From positions 1,984,001-2,048,000 of the forward strand of contig CAVWLA010000003.1 of assembly GCA_963755825.1 (NCBI GenBank): 64,000 bases of DNA, written 5' to 3'. The DNA is from DATBQN01 sp963755825. Lineage in GTDB: Bacteria > Acidobacteriota > Thermoanaerobaculia > Multivoradales > UBA5704. A program made the position numbers and the translations under genes. The notes under the pieces were generated by a model. That model had not been told where the DNA came from. It saw only the letters and a program-made list of their open reading frames with translations, and searched no databases. Positions 8,947 through 17,008 of the stretch are shown here, piece by piece (the stretch's first letter is position 1; each line of letters opens with the position of its first letter).

Positions 8947-9045
8947 CTAGCCCAAGAGAAGCCGTTGCCAGAGAGCGCCTGCCCTCTCGGGCAGGCGGCC
9001 GATCTCTCGCTCGACCGCCACCTGCTGGAGCAGGCTCAACCGATG
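8947..9045 (-). pseudogene. Possible C-terminal remnant of a nucleotidyltransferase-like gene
   Basis: Directly after the small gene at 9036-9257 a short frame encodes SLLQQVAVEREIGRLPERAG then ALWQRLLLG and a stop. Families of small proteins like the upstream one are often followed by a nucleotidyltransferase-type gene, and this tail resembles the last helix of such proteins, so an internal deletion is plausible. A perfect hairpin GCCTGCCC/GGGCAGGC (8977-8984/8989-8996) lies inside and could equally serve as a terminator. This is inference from a very short stretch. Confidence 0.25.
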
Positions 9046-9257
9046 ATCTCGGTCATGCACCGGGAGGGGAATCGACCGGCCTGTCGGCGGCGCCGGAGAA
9101 CGCGGAGCGCCTCCTCCCGATCCAACCCTTGGGCCTGCCGGAAGATCTCGAGATCCCGTTCTCCGAGCCGCAAGGCGAGCTCGATACGCTCCTCGGGCGA
9201 CGTCTTGAGAACCGTCTCCCTGTCCATCTGGCGGAGATCGTCGGCGACCGATCGCAT
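9036..9257 (-). CDS. Small helical hypothetical protein
   Basis: The 73-residue protein starts MRSVADDLRQMDRETVL, continues with SPEERIELALRLGERDLEIF and ends RRRRQAGRFPSRCMTEIIG. This is a conserved small helical type that I recognise from GC-rich bacteria next to nucleotidyltransferase-like genes, possibly the small partner of a two-gene module. TATACT at 9264-9269 ends 6 nt before the ATG and there is no SD, which suggests a leaderless message. The downstream partner seems lost. Confidence 0.6.
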   Translation of the reverse strand: MRSVADDLRQMDRETVLKTSPEERIELALRLGERDLEIFRQAQGLDREEALRVLRRRRQAGRFPSRCMTEIIG

Positions 9258-9491
9258 GCGCCAAGTATAGCGGCGCCAGGGCTTCCAGATCCTCGCCAAC
9301 GAGCGCGCCCGGCCGCGCGCCGGAAGTCCTCGTTCCAGACAGTCGGGATGCGGCCGCCTCGCCGCGGCCGTGGTCCAAGCAACCTAGACGCGCGCGGTGC
9401 CGCCGGCGTACACCTCGACGACACCCACCCGGCGCCAGGCGCCATGCTGCGGACCGCGGGCTCACCGCCGCGCGGTCCGCGAGGTCCGCCG

Positions 9492-12400
9492 ATGATGACG
9501 AAGCACAATGCGCGTCGCGCCGTTCCGCCGTCTCGCCTTCTCACCGGCACTCTCCTCGCCGTTCTCCTCGGCTCTCTCGCGGCGCCGTCGATGCTCGCGG
9601 CGCAGGCGGCCAGCCTGGTGCGCGACATCGAGACCACCGAGGCCGCGGTGAGGTTGCTCCCCGCCAGGCCGCAGAGCCTCCTCGCCGCCGGCGGCAAGGT
9701 CTTCTTCTCCGCCAGCCAGGCGAGCACCGGCCGCGAGCTCTGGGTGACCGACGGGACGCCGCTCGGCACCGAGCTCCTCGCCGACATCTGCCATGGCGGC
9801 TGCAACACCGCCATCACGCCGCTCGCCGCCGCCGGACCGCTCTTCTTCTTCTCGGCGACCCCGGAAGACAGCGGCGACCGCGAGCTCTGGCGCTCGGACG
9901 GCACCCGGCGCGGCACCTTCGCGCTGACCTTCGCCGGCCTCCACTCGGCAGTCCAGCCGACCGCCACCTCGCCCTTCGCGCTCGCCGGCAACGTCCTCTA
10001 CTTCGAAGGCTGCATCTCGGACGACCTTGCCGCACCCCTCTGCGGCCCGGCGCGGAGCGACGGCACCGTCGCCGGAACGGGGGTTCTGAAAGGGCTCGGC
10101 GGCGAGGGAAGCGATCCGATCTCGGCGATCGTCGTCGCCGGCGGCCGCGTCTTCTTCACCACTCCGCGCGAGCTGTGGTCGAGCGACGGCACGACCGCCG
10201 GTACCGCCGTGGCCGCGACCCTCGACGGCATGCCGTCGCTCCTCACCGCGGCGGCGCACCGCGTCTACCTCGCCGTCGGCGCCTCGCACCCCGAGCTATG
10301 GACGAGCGACGGCACGCGAGCGGGAAGCCAGCGCCTCGCGACCTTCGCCGGCGCCGACGCCTTCCGCCAGACGACCGGCTTCAAGGTGGCGGGCGATCGC
10401 TCTTACTTCGTCGCCGGCGACGCTGCGGCGGGCGCCGAGGTGTGGGTGACCGATGGCACCGTGGCGGGGACGCACGCCGCCACCCGCTTCGCCAACCCCG
10501 ATCCGTTCGGCTTCGCGGCGTCGGGCAGGGGCCTGCCGCTCGCCGACCTCGCCCTCCTCGGCAACCGGCTGATCTTCCCGGCGGCCGCCGCGCCCGGCCA
10601 GTGGCGGCTGTGGCGGACCGACGGCAGTCCGCAGAGCGCGGCGCAGGTCGCCGCGCTCGACCTCGGCGCGCCGCGGCCGCTCGTCGGCACCGGTGGGCGC
10701 GTCGTCTTCGTGGCGGCGGCCGCCGGCGGCAGCGGGATCGCGGCGACGGACGGCACCGCCGCCGGCACTGTCTCTCTCGGCGCCCTGCCCGGCACGGTCG
10801 CGAGCGGCCCCCTCCCAGCGCTCGGCGAGGCGGTCTTCGTCCTCGCGCTCGGGCCGCCCGGGTCGCAGGTCTGGGTGAGCGACGGCACGCCGGCGGGAAC
10901 CCGCTCGGCGAGCGGCGACACGCGTCTCTCGATCGATCCCGCGAGCTTCGACGCGACCATGCTCGCCTCGTCGCGCGGCCGGCTCTTCTTCACCGCCGCG
11001 GACAACCTGGGCGACCCCGCGCTCTTCGTCGCCGGCGGCGGTGCGGCGAACGCTCACACCGTCGAGGCCGGCGGCGCGGCGACGGGCGGCTCCAACCCGC
11101 AGGCGTTCGCGGCGCTCGCCGACACCGTCTTCTTCCGCGCCCGGCAGAAGGGCCAGGAGGCCGTCTGGCGCAGCACCGGGACGGCGGCGTCGACCGTCGC
11201 GGTGACCGATTTCGAGCCTCCGGACCTCGAGCCCGCCGATCCCCCGGTCGCGGCCGGCGGCAAGGTCTTCTTCTGGCACCTGCAGAACGGACATCTGCAG
11301 CTCTTCGCCGCCGACCGCGGGACGCCCGCCGTCGCGCTCACCCATTTCACCGACGACTCCGGCGGCGCGCCGCCCGCTCCCCTCGGCAATCAGGTCTTCT
11401 TCCCGGTGGCCGGCTCTCCGGACCAGGTGTGGTCGAGCGACGGCACGCCGGAAGGCACGGGGGAGCGCTTCGAGCTGCCGCACGAGAGCATCTTTTTCTT
11501 CGCAGCCGGCGGCGGGAAGATCTATTTTTTCGCCACGCGGACGCCGCCGTTCTCGGCGGCGGTCGAGCTGTGGACGAGCGACGGCACCGCCGCTGGCACG
11601 CAGCTCGTCAACGTGCTGGGCAACCCGAACGGCCTGCCCGGGCCTCTCTTCACCACCGTGGGACCGCTCGTCTTCTTCCGCTTCGGCACGACGATCTGGC
11701 GGACCGACGGCACCGGCGAAGGCACCTTCCCGGTCTTCGACGGCATCAATGTCTCCAACATCGTGGTGAGCGAGATCCCCGGCGTCGCCGCGCTCGGCGG
11801 CAGCTTCTACTTCCTCGCCGAGAAACCCGACGTGAGCTACCTGGCGCTGTGGCGGTCCGACGGCACGGTGGCCGGCACCGTCGAGATCCCGTTCATCACC
11901 ACTGCACCGATCGGCGGCGAGGAGATCGTCGCCGCCGGCGGCAAGCTGTTCCTCCTCGCGCCGCAGGGGGCCACCGGCCGCGAGCTGGTGGTGAGCGACG
12001 GCACGGACGCGGAGCCGTTGATCGTCAAGGACATCCTGCCCGGCACGGCCTCGTCGCAGCCGAGCGGCCTCACCGCTGTCGGCGACCGCGTCTACTTCTC
12101 CGCCGACGACGGCATCCACGGCTTCGAGCCGTGGACGAGCGACGGCACGGAGGCCGGCACGCGGCTGGTGCAGGACATCGCGCCGGAAGCGCTCTCCTCC
12201 AACCCCTCCGGCTTCACCGTCGCCGGCGGCCTCCTCTTCTTCGCGGCCGACGACGCGCTCCACGGCCGCGAGCCCTGGGCGCTGCCGCTCGCCGCTCCGA
12301 CCGGCTGCCAGCCCTCGGCGACGGCGCTCTGTCTCGCCGGCCGCTTCCGCGTCGAGGCCGCCTGGCGCGCCTTGTCGAGCGACATCACCGCGGGAGAGGC

Positions 12401-13115
12401 GGTCGCCCTCACCGGCGACACCGGCTACTTCTGGTTCTTCAGCCCGCAGAGCGCCGAGGTGGTGGTCAAAGTGCTCGACGGCACCGCCGTCAACGGCTCC
12501 TTCTGGGTCTTCGCCGGCGGCCTCTCGACCGTCGAGTACACGCTCACCGTCACCGACACCCAGACCGGCCTCACCCGCCGCGACTTCAACCCCGCGGGCG
12601 CCCTCGCGAGCTTCGCCGACACCAATGCGTTCGGGCCGGACGGAGCGTTCCGGGCGCCTGCGGCGGCGGTCGTCCGCACCGCCGGCCGAGGCGGCTCGAC
12701 GCTCTCGCGCTCCATCGACCCCGGGGCGAAAGCCTCCGCTCCCGCCGACCGAAACGCCGGCAGCGCGAGTTGCGCGGCGACGCCGACGCTCCTCTGCCTC
12801 GCCGGCAACCGCTTCGCCATCGCGGTCGACTGGAAGGACTTCCAGGGCCGCAGCGGGAAAGGCGAGGCGGTGCAGCTCTCTGACGCCAGCGCCGACGGCA
12901 GCGGCTACTTCTGGTTCTTCAACCCCGCCAACGTCGAGCTGCTCGTCAAGGTGATCGACGGCACCGCCGTCAACGGCAGGTTCTGGCTCTTCTACGGCGC
13001 CCTCTCCTCGGTCGAATACACCGTCACGGTGACCGATCTGCAGACCGGCGCGAGCCGCCAGTACAGCAACCCGGCCGGAGCGCTGACGAGCGTCGCCGAC
13101 ACCAATTTCCCCTGA
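9492..13115 (+). CDS. Secreted ELWxSDGT-repeat protein
   Basis: The 1207-residue protein has a signal peptide (LLTGTLLAVLLGSLAAPSML) and then about 850 residues of repeated ELWxSDGT-type blades (ELWVTDGTPLGT, ELWRSDGTRRGT, LWTSDGTRAGS). Each is paired with a hydrophobic GGKVFFSA-like strand, predicting beta-propeller or superhelical folds. The tail has two copies of a roughly 105-residue module starting CxxxxxxLCLAG and holding SGYFWFFNP and KVIDGTAVNGRFW. The two copies (about 12305-12620 and 12770-13110) are separated by a Gly/Ala-rich linker. It is probably surface-exposed or secreted. I chose ATG 9492 because the signal peptide follows it; ATG 9495 is equivalent. Confidence 0.85.
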   Translation: MMTKHNARRAVPPSRLLTGTLLAVLLGSLAAPSMLAAQAASLVRDIETTEAAVRLLPARPQSLLAAGGKVFFSASQASTGRELWVTDGTPLGTELLADICHGGCNTAITPLAAAGPLFFFSATPEDSGDRELWRSDGTRRGTFALTFAGLHSAVQPTATSPFALAGNVLYFEGCISDDLAAPLCGPARSDGTVAGTGVLKGLGGEGSDPISAIVVAGGRVFFTTPRELWSSDGTTAGTAVAATLDGMPSLLTAAAHRVYLAVGASHPELWTSDGTRAGSQRLATFAGADAFRQTTGFKVAGDRSYFVAGDAAAGAEVWVTDGTVAGTHAATRFANPDPFGFAASGRGLPLADLALLGNRLIFPAAAAPGQWRLWRTDGSPQSAAQVAALDLGAPRPLVGTGGRVVFVAAAAGGSGIAATDGTAAGTVSLGALPGTVASGPLPALGEAVFVLALGPPGSQVWVSDGTPAGTRSASGDTRLSIDPASFDATMLASSRGRLFFTAADNLGDPALFVAGGGAANAHTVEAGGAATGGSNPQAFAALADTVFFRARQKGQEAVWRSTGTAASTVAVTDFEPPDLEPADPPVAAGGKVFFWHLQNGHLQLFAADRGTPAVALTHFTDDSGGAPPAPLGNQVFFPVAGSPDQVWSSDGTPEGTGERFELPHESIFFFAAGGGKIYFFATRTPPFSAAVELWTSDGTAAGTQLVNVLGNPNGLPGPLFTTVGPLVFFRFGTTIWRTDGTGEGTFPVFDGINVSNIVVSEIPGVAALGGSFYFLAEKPDVSYLALWRSDGTVAGTVEIPFITTAPIGGEEIVAAGGKLFLLAPQGATGRELVVSDGTDAEPLIVKDILPGTASSQPSGLTAVGDRVYFSADDGIHGFEPWTSDGTEAGTRLVQDIAPEALSSNPSGFTVAGGLLFFAADDALHGREPWALPLAAPTGCQPSATALCLAGRFRVEAAWRALSSDITAGEAVALTGDTGYFWFFSPQSAEVVVKVLDGTAVNGSFWVFAGGLSTVEYTLTVTDTQTGLTRRDFNPAGALASFADTNAFGPDGAFRAPAAAVVRTAGRGGSTLSRSIDPGAKASAPADRNAGSASCAATPTLLCLAGNRFAIAVDWKDFQGRSGKGEAVQLSDASADGSGYFWFFNPANVELLVKVIDGTAVNGRFWLFYGALSSVEYTVTVTDLQTGASRQYSNPAGALTSVADTNFP

Positions 13116-13140
13116 GCGGCGGCGGCCAATCCGAGCGGCT

Positions 13141-13173
13141 TGGCGCGCGATCGCAGCAGCCGAGATCGCGCCA
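13141..13173 (+). terminator. Hairpin after the ELWxSDGT gene
   Basis: TGGCGCGCGATC (13141-13152) pairs with GATCGCGCCA (13164-13173) with a two-base bulge, about 25 nt past the stop codon. No T-tract follows, so this may only be a 3'-end structure. Confidence 0.3.
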
Positions 13174-13203
13174 GGCCGCAGCTTCGAGCGCCCTGCGTCG
13201 CGC

Positions 13204-13232
13204 TTGACAACCCATCACCGTATGGTTATGGT
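13204..13232 (+). promoter_or_regulatory. Strong promoter of the arsR-type operon, probably leaderless
   Basis: TTGACA (13204-13209) is a perfect -35, followed by a 17-bp spacer and TATGGT (13227-13232). The expected transcription start falls on the GTG start codon at 13239. TATGGT is also present at 13221-13226, so ATGGTTATGG forms a short direct repeat across the -10 that could be the operator for the encoded ArsR-type repressor (inference). Confidence 0.72.
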
Positions 13233-13238
13233 TTGTGT

Positions 13239-13562
13239 GTGAAGACGGCCCAGGCCAACCGCGTGTTCCGGGCGCTCGCCGACCCGACGCGCCGGGCCAT
13301 CTTCGAAGAGCTGACCCGCCAGGGCGAGCAGACCGTCCACGCGCTGACCCGCTGCGCTGGAGTGTCGCAACCCGCCGTCTCCAAGCACCTGACGGTGCTG
13401 AGGACGGCGAAGCTGGTGCGGCATCGCCGCGAGGGGCGCGAGACCCACTACCGCGCGCGGCCCGACGCGCTGGCGCCGATGGTGGACTGGCTCGCCCTTT
13501 ACGGCGCCTTCTGGCGCGAGCGGTTCGACCGCCTCGAAGCCCTCTTGGAAGGGATGGAATGA
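13239..13562 (+). CDS. ArsR-family winged-helix transcriptional regulator
   Basis: The 107-residue protein has VFRALADPTRRAIFEELTRQG as the first helices and a recognition helix in CAGVSQPAVSKHLTVLRTA. The wing RREGRETHYRA and a C-terminal helix with WLALYGAFWRERFDRLEALL match the subgroup paired with SRPBCC proteins. No metal-binding Cys cluster is present, so it probably senses something other than metal. GTG 13239 coincides with the predicted transcription start. It most likely autoregulates the three-gene operon. Confidence 0.88.
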   Translation: MKTAQANRVFRALADPTRRAIFEELTRQGEQTVHALTRCAGVSQPAVSKHLTVLRTAKLVRHRREGRETHYRARPDALAPMVDWLALYGAFWRERFDRLEALLEGME

Positions 13563-13987
13563 TGAGCGATGCAGCAGAGAGCACCCGGACCCTCGTCATC
13601 GAGAGGGTCTTTCCCCACCCGCCGGAGAAGCTCTGGCGCGCGCTCACCGAGAAGCCGCTCGTCGCGCAATGGCTGCTGAAGAATGACTTCGAGCCGGAGG
13701 TCGGGCGGAGGTTCCAATTCCGCAACGAGCCCATGCCGAGCTGGGATGGCGTCATCGACTGCGAGGTGCTGATCGTCGATCCCCTGCGGCGGCTCTCCTA
13801 TACCTGGAGCGCGCTGGGGCTCGACTCGGTCGTCCTCTGGACGTTGACTCCGGCTCCAGGCGGCACCCACCTTCGCATGGAGCACTCCGGCTTCCGTGCC
13901 GATCAGCAGGCGGCGTATCAGGGCGCCAACTACGGCTGGCAGAAATTCCTCGGCGCCCTCGAGAGGGTGCTCGGAGGTGTCGAATGA
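13559..13987 (+). CDS. SRPBCC-domain protein (AHSA1/Aha1-like)
   Basis: The 142-residue protein has the AHSA1 pattern: RVFPHPPEKLWRALTEKPLVAQWLLKNDF, then FRNEPMPSWDGVIDCEVLIVDP, RLSYTW, and the C-terminal helix GWQKFLGALERVL. Such proteins form a hydrophobic ligand cavity and are commonly co-encoded with ArsR regulators. The start overlaps the arsR stop (ATGA), showing translational coupling. ATG 13562 is an equivalent start. Ligand unknown. Confidence 0.85.
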   Translation: MMSDAAESTRTLVIERVFPHPPEKLWRALTEKPLVAQWLLKNDFEPEVGRRFQFRNEPMPSWDGVIDCEVLIVDPLRRLSYTWSALGLDSVVLWTLTPAPGGTHLRMEHSGFRADQQAAYQGANYGWQKFLGALERVLGGVE

Positions 13988-14370
13988 AGTCTTCCAAGGG
14001 ACTCGTCGCCGGATTCTGGATCTCGACCGCGCTCTTCGCGCTGCAGATGGGCTTCACCGCCTACGCCCAGCTGCGGCTCCCCCAGGTGGCCACGATGTTC
14101 GCCCACCTCGGCTTCCCCGCCTATTTCCGCGTCGAGCTCTCGTGGGTCAAGCTGGCGGGCCTCGCCGCGCTCCTCATCCCCATGGTCCCCGCGCGCCTCA
14201 AGGAGTGGGCCTACGCCGGCTTCGCCATCACCCTCGTCTCGGCGCTCATCGCCCACCTCGCGGTCGGCGACGGCTTCGAGGCGTGGGGCTGGTCGGCGGG
14301 AACCGGCGTCCTCTGGGCGGCGTCGTACTACTTCTACCGCCGGCTCGAGGCGGACGCGGCGGTGAGGTAG
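13984..14370 (+). CDS. DoxX-like membrane protein
   Basis: The 128-residue protein has four hydrophobic helices: GFWISTALFALQMGFTAYA, VKLAGLAALLIPMVPARLK, WAYAGFAITLVSALIAHLAV and GTGVLWAASYYFYRR. The sequence GFPAYFRVELSWVKLAGL is typical of the DoxX-like family. It is the third gene of the arsR-SRPBCC operon, with an ATGA overlap at 13984. DoxX-like proteins are associated with redox or quinone-linked functions, but the role here is not known. Confidence 0.82.
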   Translation: MKSSKGLVAGFWISTALFALQMGFTAYAQLRLPQVATMFAHLGFPAYFRVELSWVKLAGLAALLIPMVPARLKEWAYAGFAITLVSALIAHLAVGDGFEAWGWSAGTGVLWAASYYFYRRLEADAAVR

Positions 14371-14397
14371 GCGCTGGCGAGCTGAGGTCGCTCCTTG

Positions 14398-15219
14398 CTA
14401 CGGGTCCGGGTGGACCCAACGCTGGAATGTCCGGCCGTTGTCGTGGATCTCGACCAAATCGCTGAGGCTGGCCGGCAGCGACACCCAGACTCTCGGCGCG
14501 GCGATCTCCACCACGGCGGCCGTGCCATTGGCGACGCAGTAGTCGACCACGCTCTCCGGCTCCCCCACGTGGACGGTGCCGGTCCCGACCTTGGCGTCGG
14601 ACACCTCGCACCACCGCTCGGTATGCAGCCGAACGACGCTCGACGCACCTTCGATGATGAGCGTCAGCGAGAGCGGTGGCCCGGCCGGCACAGCCTCCTG
14701 CTGATCCATGCGCCGCTGCAGGTCGGTGATCTGGTCACCCTGCTCGCGGAGCATCTCTTCGTGTTGCTGCAGCTGGCGCCCGTGCTGCTGGAGGAGCTTC
14801 TCATGCTTGGCGACAGTCTTCTTGAGCGCCGCGACATCGCGGTCGACCTCCGCGCGGTACCGGCCGAGGTCTTCGCGCGTCGGCCGCTGGCGCATCAAGC
14901 TATGCAGGATCTTGAGCTCGGAAGTCGTCGTGTCGAGCTCCAGCTTGATCTGCTGAACGTCGCTCGAGCGCCGGGCCATCGACTTCTTGTACAGGTTCTG
15001 TAGATTGAGCTGGATCGACGTGAGCTCTGCTTCGTTATCCCTCACCGTCGCCGCATTGACGACCTGATCGATCAGCATATCGATAGGGTAAGCGGCCAGG
15101 GTGCCGACAAGCCATAAGCCAATGCGCGCCGCCCCGGCCTCTTGGGCGGCAACGCGACCCGCATTCAACACCAGGATCGCCAAGGCGACCGCCAAGAGCC
15201 TCCACCGATGTGCTCGCAT
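14398..15219 (-). CDS. Coiled-coil membrane or secreted protein, unknown function
   Basis: The 273-residue protein starts with a signal peptide or anchor (RLLAVALAILVLNAGRVAAQ) and a second hydrophobic stretch (IGLWLVGTLAAYPIDMLI). A long charged helix follows at about residues 65-165 (YRAEVDRDVAALKKTVAKHE, QHGRQLQQHEEMLREQGDQI), predicted to form a coiled coil. The globular C-terminus is beta-rich with two Cys. No enzyme motif is visible. It converges on the DoxX-like gene with only 27 bp between. Confidence 0.68.
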   Translation of the reverse strand: MRAHRWRLLAVALAILVLNAGRVAAQEAGAARIGLWLVGTLAAYPIDMLIDQVVNAATVRDNEAELTSIQLNLQNLYKKSMARRSSDVQQIKLELDTTTSELKILHSLMRQRPTREDLGRYRAEVDRDVAALKKTVAKHEKLLQQHGRQLQQHEEMLREQGDQITDLQRRMDQQEAVPAGPPLSLTLIIEGASSVVRLHTERWCEVSDAKVGTGTVHVGEPESVVDYCVANGTAAVVEIAAPRVWVSLPASLSDLVEIHDNGRTFQRWVHPDP

Positions 15220-15349
15220 GTTCGAAGGGTAGCGTAGCAGGCATCAAGTCGCCTTTGTCAATACGGCGAGGTCCCGAAGGGTCCGGTTTCCTCGCCGGCG
15301 CGATCCGGGCGACAATGCCGCGCGAGCCCCTGCCCGGAGACCCCACGAC

Positions 15350-15781
15350 ATGCACTCCTTCACCACCCGCCGCAAGGTCGAGTTCTCTGACACCGACATG
15401 GCCGGCATCGCGCACTTCTCGCGCTTCTTCGCCTTCATGGAGAACGCCGAGATGGAATTCCTCAACTCGCTTGGGGTCGGCTTCGTGGCCCAGTACCTCG
15501 ACCTCGACGGCCGGCGCGTCGGCTGGCCGCGCGTCGCCGCGTCGTGCAACTACCTGGCGCCGGTCCGCTTCGGCGACGAGCTCGAGGTCCACCTGCGCGT
15601 CGCCCGCAAGGGCTCCAAGTCGCTCACCTATCTGTTCGAGATCTTCGTCGCCGGCACACTCGTCGCCCGCGGCCAGCTGACGACGGTCTGTTGCATCCTG
15701 AACGTCGACGGCACGCTCCAGTCAATCCTCATCCCGCAGGCGATCGCGGCGGTGATCCAAGAGGCGCCGGCTGAGGGCTGA
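15350..15781 (+). CDS. Hotdog-fold acyl-CoA thioesterase (4HBT type)
   Basis: The 143-residue protein matches 4-hydroxybenzoyl-CoA thioesterase-like enzymes: RRKVEFSDTDMAGIAHFSRF holds the catalytic acidic residue region (Asp14/Asp16), followed by the central helix FFAFMENAEMEFLNSLG and the strands PVRFGDELEVHLRVARKGSK. It would hydrolyse acyl-CoA in the cytoplasm. ATG 15350 begins right at the conserved HSFTTRRKVEF. It stands alone and converges on the next gene. Confidence 0.85.
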   Translation: MHSFTTRRKVEFSDTDMAGIAHFSRFFAFMENAEMEFLNSLGVGFVAQYLDLDGRRVGWPRVAASCNYLAPVRFGDELEVHLRVARKGSKSLTYLFEIFVAGTLVARGQLTTVCCILNVDGTLQSILIPQAIAAVIQEAPAEG

Positions 15782-15787
15782 CCGGCT

Positions 15788-16999
15788 CTACTGTTTCTTT
15801 GCTCCAGCCTTTGCCGCCGCCCCTTTCCGAACCGCCTCCACCAACCCTCCCGCCGCCACCGCGAGATCTCGCTTCCCCTCGACATACGGCAGCCAGCTGC
15901 TCTCGAGCGCCTGGCGATATTCGGTCCAGCCGCCGCGGGCGAAGATCGCATAGAGCACAGGGGTGTATCCCGGCTGGCCGTCGTCGGCGAGGATTTGGCG
16001 GATGGCTTCTCCGGTGGTGTAGAAGAGGACGACGTGCCAGAGGTCGCCGGGGAGGTGGAAGCCGGCCTTGGCAGCGGCGGTGTCCAGGGCTTGGCGGATG
16101 GGGGCGTTGCGGCCCACGAGGAGGTGCGAGGCTTCGTGGAAGATGATCTCGAAGGCGTTCGCGCCTTCGTTCTGGATCGAGATCAGGAGGTGGCCTCCGG
16201 CGGGGTCGCGGAGGATCGAGTTGGCTCCGCTCCAGTCGACGGTCTCGACGATGTCGACCGGGATCGGGAGCGCCGTCCACCGCTTCCGGTAGAGCTGCTC
16301 CAGACGGGGCGCGATCTTCGCCTCGTCGGTCGCCAGCCGTCCTTTGAGCTCCGCGATCCAGCGTCGGTTCGTCTCGTCCTGGTTCGCCCAGCGGCAGGCT
16401 CGATAGGCCGGCGCCGCGGCGGCGCGGAAGCCCTCGGCGATGTCGACGAACTGCCGGTCCGCCGGATCCTCGAGCTCCTCGTCGAAGCCGGCGAGTTGCA
16501 CGCGGACCAGGTACTGCGGGCGGTCGCTCCAGCGCGCCGGCGAGATGATCTCCCGGTAGTAGTCGACGGCGCCGTTCCACCCCGCGCGAGCCGACGCCGG
16601 CAGCTTGCCGAGACAGGCCGCCTCGGCGGCGGACTGCATCGGCTCGGGCTTCTTGTCCTTCCGCGCCAGGCCGGCGGCGATCAGCGCGTCGTTCAGGTTG
16701 AAGTCGAAGTCGCTGTAGAGGGCGAAATGGGGCGTCGTGAGGATCGGCGTCCGCGCCGGCTTCGGCTCTGTCCGGTGCTCCGACGGCTCGGCGGGCTGCG
16801 GTCCGGCCGGCCCTGACGAGGGCCACTCGGGTTGCCGTGAGAAGCCCGCTGCCGGTAGGCCGAGGAGCAGCGCCAATCCCAGCGCGGCGCCGATCGCGGA
16901 CCGCCTCTCCGAAGACGCCCGCCGCCTGGGCTGGGCGCGGCAGCGGGAGATGCTCCGGAAACGCACTGACGACGACGGTCCCACCGGGTTTGACCGCAC
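15788..16999 (-). CDS. Secreted zincin-like protein with HExxH motif
   Basis: The 403-residue protein has an Arg-rich N-terminus then a hydrophobic signal segment (IGAALGLALLLGLPAAGFS). IIFHEASHLLVG supplies a metzincin-like HExxH (His288, Glu289, His292), and the downstream FYTTGEAIRQIL contains a Glu that could be the third zinc ligand. This suggests an exported metallopeptidase, though no named family is recognised. The start is uncertain: the long basic stretch before the signal could mean a later start around residue 30. Confidence 0.65.
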   Translation of the reverse strand: MRSNPVGPSSSVRFRSISRCRAQPRRRASSERRSAIGAALGLALLLGLPAAGFSRQPEWPSSGPAGPQPAEPSEHRTEPKPARTPILTTPHFALYSDFDFNLNDALIAAGLARKDKKPEPMQSAAEAACLGKLPASARAGWNGAVDYYREIISPARWSDRPQYLVRVQLAGFDEELEDPADRQFVDIAEGFRAAAAPAYRACRWANQDETNRRWIAELKGRLATDEAKIAPRLEQLYRKRWTALPIPVDIVETVDWSGANSILRDPAGGHLLISIQNEGANAFEIIFHEASHLLVGRNAPIRQALDTAAAKAGFHLPGDLWHVVLFYTTGEAIRQILADDGQPGYTPVLYAIFARGGWTEYRQALESSWLPYVEGKRDLAVAAGGLVEAVRKGAAAKAGAKKQ

Positions 17000-17008
17000 T
17001 CTTTGAGC

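Noticed and set aside
14398..15003. Plus-strand frame opposite the coiled-coil protein
   Set aside because: Leu/Val/Arg-rich antisense translation; the minus-strand frame has a signal peptide and a regular heptad pattern.
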